Source: Candidatus Parcubacteria bacterium
GTDB lineage: Bacteria; Patescibacteriota; Minisyncoccia; Phycocordibacterales; UBA1006
NCBI GenBank assembly: GCA_027031875.1
Contig: JALVPH010000021.1
Location: forward strand, 1-6,119
Direction of reading: 5' to 3'
Length of the DNA: 6,119 bases
Shown here in pieces: positions 1-4,030 of this stretch. The translations under genes and the position numbers were made by a program. The notes beneath the pieces were generated by a model that did no database searches, was not told the DNA's origin, and saw nothing but the letters and a program-made list of their open reading frames with translations. How positions within the stretch are numbered: position 1 is the stretch's first letter; the number at the start of each line of letters is the position of its first letter.

Positions 1-259
1 CAATTGCGGAATTAAATTGCACACGGTATCCGCGATTGATTTGTATGTTCCCCTCATCGTCTGTCCACGCAACGCGGAATTGTATGACTCGTTCTGGTTC
101 TGTCATTCGTTCGAGAATTTTCTTTTTCGCGTACTCGGGTCGCTGTTCATTTATATAGGGGATGACACTTTCCGCAACCTCTTCTACTGCTTGAATAAAT
201 TCCGGTTCGTAAGGATTTCGCTCCTCTACCCATTTCATAAATTGTTCTTTGTCTATCAT
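1..259 (-). CDS. gdhA: NADP-type glutamate dehydrogenase, N-terminal 86 residues (gene continues off the left edge)
   Basis: Glutamate dehydrogenase interconverts 2-oxoglutarate plus ammonia and L-glutamate in the cytoplasm, usually with NADP(H) in this family. Reading the minus strand from the ATG at 259-257 gives an uninterrupted frame to base 1 (86 codons plus one base). It matches the hexameric GdhA N-terminal dimerisation region: RNPYEPEF (14-21), QAVEEV (23-28), the hallmark EPERVIQFRVAW (54-65), then NRGYRVQFNSAI (75-86), just before the expected GPYKGG substrate loop. The catalytic Lys and the Rossmann domain lie outside the window, so cofactor choice cannot be read. An in-frame ATG seven codons upstream (280-278) overlaps the promoter element at 269-277 and is rejected. 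No Shine-Dalgarno is present. The gene is divergent from the IMPACT-family gene across 71 bp. The family is very clear; only the 3' extent is unknown. Confidence 0.93.
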   Translation of the reverse strand, partial: MIDKEQFMKWVEERNPYEPEFIQAVEEVAESVIPYINEQRPEYAKKKILERMTEPERVIQFRVAWTDDEGNIQINRGYRVQFNSAI

Positions 260-268
260 ACAAGGTTT

Positions 269-277
269 AGTATACCA
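269..277 (-). promoter_or_regulatory. Extended -10 promoter of gdhA, leaderless geometry
   Basis: On the minus strand the bases read TGGTATACT: the TG of an extended -10, one base, then TATACT (274-269), 5/6 to TATAAT. Nine bases (AAACCTTGT) separate it from the gdhA ATG at 259, so the predicted transcript starts within about 3 nt of the start codon. No convincing -35 lies 16-18 nt upstream, as is common for extended -10 promoters. The same geometry recurs at five other starts in this window. Confidence 0.7.
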
Positions 278-313
278 CATTATCTTGCGCCTGCTTGTTC
301 TTTTTTCCTGCTC

Positions 314-322
314 TGTTACGCT
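314..322 (+). promoter_or_regulatory. Extended -10 promoter of the IMPACT-family gene
   Basis: TGTTACGCT: TG, one base, then TACGCT (317-322). Eight bases (TCGCACTG) separate it from the ATG at 331, predicting a leader of 0-2 nt. It faces the gdhA promoter; the two -10 boxes are 42 bp apart inside a 71-bp divergent intergenic region, so one bound regulator could affect both. Confidence 0.6.
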
Positions 323-330
323 TCGCACTG

Positions 331-768
331 ATGGCAAAACCTGCAATGTATTTTAATGACGAAAATGAGCCAAAGAATGATTTTCTCAATATTGAAAGAA
401 TTATTCGCGATAGGGGGTCAGTGTATTCTGTATCGCTTGGGAGAGTTACGAATCGTGAGGAGATAAAACAATTTCTCAAAAAGACGAAATCTCTCAAGCG
501 TCATGATAAGGCAACACACCATAGTTGGGCGGCACGAATTGTGCGTGATGGCGTACTCTATGAATCGAAAAGTGATGATGGGGAAACTGGTGCAGGGAAT
601 GTTATCCTTCGCATTCTCCAAAAGAAGCATATGGTAAATACTGCGGTATGCGTTACGCGCTGGTATGGGGGAGTGAAATTGGAGGCAGATCGATTCAAGC
701 ATGTACAGGACGCAACACTCTTTATTGTTGAGAAAGACCAAGAGGAAAAAGCGAGTAGGAGCAATTAA
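331..768 (+). CDS. IMPACT/YigZ-family (UPF0029) single-domain protein, eukaryote-like signature
   Basis: This 145-aa cytoplasmic protein matches the N-terminal domain of the YigZ/IMPACT family. Visible motifs are KATHHSWAARI (60-70, family pattern A-x-H-x-x-x-A-x-R-I), SDDGETGAG (81-89), and VTRWYGGVKL (108-117) followed by ADRFKHV (119-125). RWYGG and DRFKH resemble eukaryotic IMPACT/Yih1 more than bacterial YigZ, which usually reads RYFGGIKLGAGGLVRA. The second ferredoxin-like domain of YigZ (total about 200 aa) is absent; only a short charged tail follows. Eukaryotic IMPACT binds GCN1 and restrains GCN2. The bacterial role is not settled, so no function is assigned. The ATG at 331 is chosen because a promoter box ends 8 nt upstream; an in-frame TTG at 295 would place that box inside the gene and add a hydrophobic segment not expected in the family. 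The stop codon lies within a terminator-like hairpin. Confidence 0.87.
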   Translation: MAKPAMYFNDENEPKNDFLNIERIIRDRGSVYSVSLGRVTNREEIKQFLKKTKSLKRHDKATHHSWAARIVRDGVLYESKSDDGETGAGNVILRILQKKHMVNTAVCVTRWYGGVKLEADRFKHVQDATLFIVEKDQEEKASRSN

Positions 769-778
769 TGCTCGCTTT
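748..778 (+). terminator. Terminator-like hairpin overlapping the IMPACT-family stop codon
   Basis: AAAGCGAG (748-755) pairs with CTCGCTTT (771-778) around a 15-nt loop that contains the TAA stop. A competing smaller hairpin pairs GAGCA (759-763) with TGCTC (769-773). The downstream tract is pyrimidine-rich but lacks a clean U-run, so this is the weakest terminator in the window. Confidence 0.5.
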
Positions 779-821
779 CTGCCTCTTCTCTCTTTTCCTG
801 TTTCTACTTTTTAATATTGTT

Positions 822-1014
822 GGTATTCCTGTTTTTTCATGCTCATCATCCTAATCCTCTTCCGTCAAGGTCATTCCCGCGAAGGCAGGAATCCAGTAAT
901 AATGCATTCCTGTGTCGCAGGAATTTCTCCTTTATACCATCTCCGACTCACACTCTCGCCATTCTAAACTCATCACCCTGTCCTTCTAAAGAAATTATAT
1001 ATATCAGGAATACC
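822..1014. repeat. Intergenic REP-like palindrome cluster built on heptamer ATTCCTG/CAGGAAT
   Basis: This cluster occupies most of the 296-bp gene-free stretch 769-1064. A 20-nt imperfect palindrome (873-892) has the form ATTCC-CGC-GAAG-GCA-GGAAT and sits in the context TCATTCCCGCGAAGGC...CCAG. That is a widely scattered intergenic repeat type in bacteria, comparable to neisserial dRS3, whose pattern is ATTCCC-N8-GGGAAT. Thirteen bases later, ATTCCTG-TGTCG-CAGGAAT (906-924) forms a perfect 7-bp stem. The heptamer occurs five times: forward at 825 and 906, reverse at 886, 918 and 1005. The outermost copies extend to a 10-bp inverted repeat, GGTATTCCTG (822-831) and CAGGAATACC (1005-1014). I see no transposase and no credible gene here. 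Confidence 0.68.
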
Positions 1015-1049
1015 TATTATAAACAAAGTGGTTTGCCATTTGATAAAAA

Positions 1050-1055
1050 TAGAAT
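1050..1055 (+). promoter_or_regulatory. -10 box of the Nudix gene
   Basis: TAGAAT (1050-1055) ends exactly 9 nt before the ATG at 1065, the spacing also seen upstream of gdhA and rpiB. It lacks the upstream TG. A competing reading is TTGATA (1040-1045) with TATAAT (1061-1066), a 15-nt spacer; that would start RNA near 1073 and favour the second ATG at 1092. Confidence 0.5.
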
Positions 1056-1064
1056 TCCTTTATA

Positions 1065-1535
1065 ATGCCAAAAACTCAAAATCTAAAAAAAATGTATAAA
1101 AACCGATCAGCCAAAGCTCTCTTTCTCACGAGAGCAGGAAGTGTTCTTCTTGTGAGAAAGAGTGAAGACTCCTCAGGAAACGCTGGGAAATATGAATTTC
1201 CTGGCGGGAAAGTTGGGGAGTGTGAAAAACCAATTTCAGCCCTTTTACGAGAGGTAAGGGAAGAGATTGGTGGTGGCATCATAAACTTGATTGATGTCAT
1301 CGAAGAAATACCGAAGCAGAGATATTTCCTCGCTTCGGATGGAAGGAGATTCTTCCAGCAGTTCTTTTTCCTCATCGTGCTTTCCAGAGGGGATGGGGGA
1401 ATTCTTCAGAAAGTTAGGCTTTCTGAAGAGCATACTGAATGTATTCTCGTTCCCTATGAGGATATATTTAGTATGATGGAAGATGGTGATGTAAGCGATG
1501 CAGTCGCATTCGCTTTAAAATATTTTGAAAAGTGA
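1065..1535 (+). CDS. Nudix hydrolase, MutT-like
   Basis: Nudix enzymes hydrolyse nucleoside diphosphates linked to another moiety, using divalent metal held by the Nudix box. The complete box (G-x5-E-x7-REUxEExGU) is visible: G48, E54, then REVREEIGG (62-70), with the metal-binding glutamates at 63, 66 and 67. It follows KYEFPGGK (42-49), which resembles the MutT start of the box (WEFPGGK). The core begins near residue 14 (RSAKALFLTR), with strand VLLVRKSED (27-35). The length of 156 aa is normal for a single-domain member. Substrate cannot be deduced; 8-oxo-dGTP sanitation is one possibility. A second in-frame ATG at 1092 would give 147 aa and still keep the whole fold; 1065 is preferred because a -10 box ends 9 nt upstream. 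The gene is monocistronic, flanked by a repeat-bearing gap and a strong terminator that starts within its last codons. Confidence 0.88.
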   Translation: MPKTQNLKKMYKNRSAKALFLTRAGSVLLVRKSEDSSGNAGKYEFPGGKVGECEKPISALLREVREEIGGGIINLIDVIEEIPKQRYFLASDGRRFFQQFFFLIVLSRGDGGILQKVRLSEEHTECILVPYEDIFSMMEDGDVSDAVAFALKYFEK

Positions 1536-1555
1536 GCATAACGCTCACTTTTTTC
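1528..1555 (+). terminator. Intrinsic terminator of the Nudix gene, overlapping its stop codon
   Basis: AAAAGTGAGC (1528-1537), loop ATAAC, then GCTCACTTTT (1543-1552), a perfect 10-bp stem running into six Ts (1549-1554). The TGA stop (1533-1535) is inside the left arm. The A-run on the opposite side gives it the symmetry of a bidirectional terminator. Confidence 0.88.
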
Positions 1556-1660
1556 TCTCAAAATAGAGGTAAGTTGTTACAAGAAAAAATCCTGCAACTC
1601 TCAAAGAGAAGAGATGTAATGAAATCTTTCCTCTTGAGTTATACCACAAATGGATGAACT

Positions 1661-1694
1661 GTTATTCAAATATTCAATTGAATGGTTGAATAAC
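1661..1694. repeat. 34-nt near-perfect palindrome upstream of rpiB
   Basis: Outer arms GTTATTCAA (1661-1669) and TTGAATAAC (1686-1694) enclose a perfect 12-nt palindrome ATTCAATTGAAT (1672-1683). Only the two base pairs at 1670-1671/1684-1685 break full symmetry. The half-site TTCAA recurs, as in an operator for a dimeric or tetrameric regulator. No U-run follows on either strand, so it is not an ordinary intrinsic terminator. It lies about 55 nt before the rpiB -10 box, in a 229-bp gap (1536-1764) where I find no convincing gene. Confidence 0.75.
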
Positions 1695-1746
1695 AATTTA
1701 CGAAAAAGGTTTTGCGTTAATGTTGTTGGATGAAAAAGGAAAAGTT

Positions 1747-1755
1747 TGTTACACT
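1747..1755 (+). promoter_or_regulatory. Extended -10 promoter of rpiB
   Basis: TGTTACACT: TG, one base, TACACT (1750-1755). Nine bases (ACCTGATGT) lie between it and the ATG at 1765, predicting a leader of 0-3 nt. A weak -35 candidate, TTGGAT (1726-1731), sits 18 nt upstream. There is no Shine-Dalgarno. Confidence 0.66.
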
Positions 1756-1764
1756 ACCTGATGT

Positions 1765-2238
1765 ATGATAATCCATCTTGCAACTGACCATGCGGGTTTT
1801 GAGTTAAAGGAGTTCGTTCGTGAGGCGCTTGAAAAACTCGACTATGAAGTTATTGACCATGGTGCTTATGAGTATGAGGAGGGAGATGATTACCCTGACT
1901 ATATCAAACTTGCGGCACGCGCAGTAGCGGAAAATCCTGAAGAGGATCGTGCAATTATCTTCGGTGGTTCTGGACAAGGAGAAGCGATGGTTGCGAATCG
2001 TTTTCTCGGAGTACGTGCAACAGTGTACTACCATTTCAATCCTGAAATCATCAAACTTTCACGTGCACACAATAATGCGAACGTCCTCTCCATTGGAGCT
2101 CGTTTTGTCAGCGAAGAAGAAGCACTAGAATCTATTCTCTTCTGGCTAGAACTTCCATTTGACGGTGGCCGTCATGAGCGAAGAATTCAAAAAATAGATC
2201 AAATAGACTATTTTGATTATGACGAGTTCTTGGAGTAG
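1765..2238 (+). CDS. rpiB: RpiB/LacAB-family sugar-phosphate isomerase (ribose-5-phosphate isomerase B type)
   Basis: RpiB interconverts ribose 5-phosphate and ribulose 5-phosphate in the non-oxidative pentose phosphate pathway; paralogues isomerise allose or galactose phosphates. Visible family motifs are ATDHAGFELK (6-15, with Asp8 and His9), YPDY (43-46), the phosphate/active-site loop GGSGQGEAMVANR (67-79), SRAHNNANVLSIGAR (99-113, with His102), and GGRHERR (134-140). The length of 157 aa is typical. The usual catalytic Cys (CGTG in E. coli RpiB) is Gly67 here, and Glu73 sits where Mycobacterium tuberculosis RpiB has its catalytic Glu75 (GGSGNGE), so this is the Cys-less class. The C-terminus is acidic and tyrosine-rich (144-157). 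The ATG at 1765 is fixed by the promoter spacing; the ATG at 1761 is out of frame. No clear terminator separates it from ftsE, 65 nt downstream. Substrate assignment is by family. Confidence 0.88.
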   Translation: MIIHLATDHAGFELKEFVREALEKLDYEVIDHGAYEYEEGDDYPDYIKLAARAVAENPEEDRAIIFGGSGQGEAMVANRFLGVRATVYYHFNPEIIKLSRAHNNANVLSIGARFVSEEEALESILFWLELPFDGGRHERRIQKIDQIDYFDYDEFLE

Positions 2239-2288
2239 GATCTTACCTCATTTGAAAATTCACTGCTTCTCCCATTTTCCACGCTATA

Positions 2289-2297
2289 TGTTATCAT
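2289..2297 (+). promoter_or_regulatory. Extended -10 promoter of ftsE
   Basis: TGTTATCAT: TG, one base, TATCAT (2292-2297), followed by six bases (GGATGT) and the ATG at 2304. With the standard -7 to +1 distance, the first transcribed base would be the A of the start codon itself. A separate promoter here does not exclude read-through from rpiB. Confidence 0.6.
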
Positions 2298-2303
2298 GGA
2301 TGT

Positions 2304-2972
2304 ATGATTCAATTTGAGGAGGTATCAAAACGTTATGGAAAATCTTTTTACGCACTGAAAGATGTGAGTTTTCATATTAGCGAGAAAGAATTTGTTCTCG
2401 TCACTGGTTCTTCTGGATCCGGAAAGACGACAATCCTCAAACTCCTTATTGCGGAGGAGAAACCTACAAAAGGGAAGGTAAGTTTCTATGGTCTCAATGT
2501 GCACAATTTACGGCATTCCGATCTTCCACGTTACCGTCAGAAACTTGGTGTAGTGTTCCAGGATTATCGCCTCATCCCTGATAAGACAGTGAAAGAAAAT
2601 ATTTCTTTCGTGATGGAGATGCTAGGCGCAAAAGATTCAGATATTCGCGAGAGTGTGAGAAACGTTCTTAATATTGTTCGATTAAGAGGAAAAGAGAAGA
2701 GGTACCCTCATCAGCTTTCTGGTGGAGAACAGCAACGTCTTGCCATTGCGCGTGCAATTGTAAATGAACCAGATATCATCCTTGTCGATGAACCAACAGC
2801 ATCACTTGATAAAGAGAACAGTAAACTCGTGTTGGATATTTTGAAAAAGATACATGAACTTGGTACGACTGTTATCCTCTTCACCCACAAACAGTTAAAA
2901 GTATCACATGCACATACTCTCACTCTCCAGGATGGAAAACTTATGCATGACTCGTATACTAAAGAACACTAA
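2304..2972 (+). CDS. ftsE: Cell division ATP-binding protein FtsE
   Basis: FtsE is the cytoplasmic ATPase of the FtsEX complex, which couples the division machinery to periplasmic or extracellular peptidoglycan hydrolases. All ABC motifs are intact: Walker A GSSGSGKTT (35-43), Q-loop VFQDYRLIPDKTV (84-96, a typical FtsE sequence), signature LSGGEQQ (138-144), Walker B IILVDEP (158-164) with catalytic Glu163, D-loop SLD (167-169), and the H-loop His195. The length of 222 aa is standard. ftsX starts 6 nt after the stop, so the two are cotranscribed. The pairing with a four-helix FtsX rules out most look-alikes such as LolD/MacB ATPases. The start MIQFEEV matches other FtsE N-termini and agrees with the promoter just upstream. 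No Shine-Dalgarno precedes it; a GAGGAGGT at 2316-2323 is inside the gene (codons for Glu-Glu-Val). Confidence 0.95.
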   Translation: MIQFEEVSKRYGKSFYALKDVSFHISEKEFVLVTGSSGSGKTTILKLLIAEEKPTKGKVSFYGLNVHNLRHSDLPRYRQKLGVVFQDYRLIPDKTVKENISFVMEMLGAKDSDIRESVRNVLNIVRLRGKEKRYPHQLSGGEQQRLAIARAIVNEPDIILVDEPTASLDKENSKLVLDILKKIHELGTTVILFTHKQLKVSHAHTLTLQDGKLMHDSYTKEH

Positions 2973-2978
2973 ACGCAT

Positions 2979-3899
2979 ATGTCTCTATTTCGTGATCTCA
3001 AAAGAATATACCGCGATGGATGGAAACTCGTATGGAGGAACCCGTTCGTTTCACTTGCTTCAATCATCATTATTACACTCTCACTCTTTCTCATCTCGTT
3101 TACGCTCGTATTCTATGGTGTTCTTGATAATTCACTTGCAAAGATTGAGCAGCGGGTGGATGTGAAGTTCTATCTTCTCCCCGATACGCCAAAACCGGAG
3201 TTGGAAAAGTTCGTATCCCAAATCAAAACGTTTAAAGGGATTGATAAGGTTCGCATTATCACAAAAGAGGAAGCACTCACAAATTTTCTCAAACGTTATG
3301 AGAAGGATCAACTCATTCGTCGGTCGATTGATGAACTTGGCGAGAATCCCTTGGGTCCGTCAGTGAGTGTTCGCGCAAAGGATCCTCACATCTATGGAAA
3401 AATTGTAGAAGAGGTGAACAAGAGAATTGTTCCTGATTTTCCCTACCTTGACCACGTAAACTACCGTGATAACTCATACATTATAGAACGACTCAACCTC
3501 TTCTCATCAGTTGCGAGAAAGATTTCCTACGCACTCATCGCCTTCTTCTCTGCGCTCGCGGTGTTTATCGTGCTCATCTTTATGGGGCTCGTCATTTATA
3601 GTGCAAAGACAGAAATTTGGGTGAAGCGACTTATCGGTGCAGAGAATCGTTACATAAGCGGACCTTTTGCGGTTGCGGGTATCATCTATGGATTCTTCTC
3701 TGCATTCATCGTTGTCGCGACAGTTGTACCGGTAAGTTCGTGGGTTGGAAAACTCACACAGAGTTTCTTCGGGGATATGAATCCGGCGGTGTACGTTCAT
3801 AATAACCTTATTCCGCTTACTGTGTTTACCTTCTCTACAGGTATGATGCTCGGATATCTTGCGAGTATGTTTGTGGTGAGGAGGTATTTGAAAAAATGA
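2979..3899 (+). CDS. ftsX: Cell division membrane protein FtsX
   Basis: FtsX is the membrane partner of FtsE; its outside domain activates cell-wall hydrolases directly or through adaptors. The 306-aa protein shows the FtsX layout: a basic cytoplasmic N-terminus with the amphipathic stretch DLKRIYRDGWKLVWRNP (6-22), TM1 about 24-47, an extracytoplasmic domain about 48-180 containing the FtsX-like NPLGPS (123-128), and then TM2 about 183-208, TM3 about 229-252 and TM4 about 278-300. The loop after TM2 carries KTEIWVKRLIGA (210-221), matching the family pattern of K/R-x-E-I-x-x-x-R/K-L-I/V-G-A that contacts FtsE. It lies 6 nt after ftsE with no Shine-Dalgarno, so translation is probably coupled. 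No hydrolase or adaptor gene (EnvC, RipC, PcsB type) is visible in the window. Two terminators follow. Confidence 0.93.
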   Translation: MSLFRDLKRIYRDGWKLVWRNPFVSLASIIIITLSLFLISFTLVFYGVLDNSLAKIEQRVDVKFYLLPDTPKPELEKFVSQIKTFKGIDKVRIITKEEALTNFLKRYEKDQLIRRSIDELGENPLGPSVSVRAKDPHIYGKIVEEVNKRIVPDFPYLDHVNYRDNSYIIERLNLFSSVARKISYALIAFFSALAVFIVLIFMGLVIYSAKTEIWVKRLIGAENRYISGPFAVAGIIYGFFSAFIVVATVVPVSSWVGKLTQSFFGDMNPAVYVHNNLIPLTVFTFSTGMMLGYLASMFVVRRYLKK

Positions 3900-3901
3900 A
3901 C

Positions 3902-3930
3902 TACCCCGAGCTTACGCTCGGGGTATTTTG
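3902..3930 (+). terminator. Strong terminator after ftsX
   Basis: TACCCCGAGC (3902-3911), loop TTAC, GCTCGGGGTA (3916-3925), then TTTTG. This is a perfect 10-bp GC-rich stem beginning three bases after the ftsX stop. It is the most stable hairpin in the window, although its T-run is short (four). Confidence 0.88.
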
Positions 3931-3949
3931 TGTGGAATAAATATCAAGT

Positions 3950-3972
3950 AACGACGGATTTCGTCGTTTTTT
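3950..3972 (+). terminator. Second, tandem terminator between ftsX and gap
   Basis: AACGACG (3950-3956), loop GATTT, CGTCGTT (3962-3968), with a six-T run at 3967-3972. The 7-bp stem is followed by a proper T-tract. It lies 25 nt downstream of the first hairpin and about 40 nt before the gap -10 box, so it insulates gap from ftsEX. Confidence 0.75.
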
Positions 3973-4013
3973 ATATCGAAGTATCGTTAGGATATATGTT
4001 CACTTTTCTTTTA

Positions 4014-4022
4014 TGCTATACT
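4014..4022 (+). promoter_or_regulatory. Extended -10 promoter of gap
   Basis: TGCTATACT: TG, one base, TATACT (4017-4022), then eight bases (CCACTCGT) to the ATG at 4031. The TG belongs to an in-frame upstream ATG (4013), so that codon would lie upstream of the predicted transcript and cannot be the start. Confidence 0.72.
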
Positions 4023-4030
4023 CCACTCGT

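Noticed and set aside
295..330. TTG start at 295 for the IMPACT-family gene
   Set aside because: It would place the promoter box (314-322) inside the gene and add a hydrophobic stretch that does not belong to the family.
17..331. Plus-strand open frame of 104 codons at the left edge
   Set aside because: It is antisense to the clear gdhA fragment and its composition (Phe, Cys, Tyr, Leu rich) is that of a shadow frame.
873..924. CRISPR array or tRNA-like structure in the hairpin pair
   Set aside because: There are only two unequal palindromes with a 13-bp gap; no regular repeat-spacer pattern and no cloverleaf or T-loop sequence.
817..1065. Open frame of 82 codons in the gap before the Nudix gene
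   Set aside because: It runs through the REP-like palindromes, giving the SFPRRQESS-type peptide characteristic of spuriously translated repeats; it shows no family resemblance and no promoter box at the usual spacing.
2316..2358. Perfect SD-like GAGGAGGT inside ftsE, followed by an ATG at 2335 with a 7-codon frame
   Set aside because: GAGGAGGT simply encodes Glu-Glu-Val in the normal FtsE N-terminus; the spacing is long (about 12 nt) and the peptide trivial, in a genome region that otherwise shows no SD use.
2955..2960. TATACT near the end of ftsE as a possible internal promoter for ftsX
   Set aside because: It lies 18 nt before the ftsX ATG rather than 6-9, lacks the TG extension, and encodes Tyr-Thr of FtsE; cotranscription explains ftsX better.
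4013..4030. ATG at 4013 as the gap start
   Set aside because: This ATG supplies the TG of the extended -10 element; METEKNVRVAINGFG from 4031 matches normal GAPDH N-termini.
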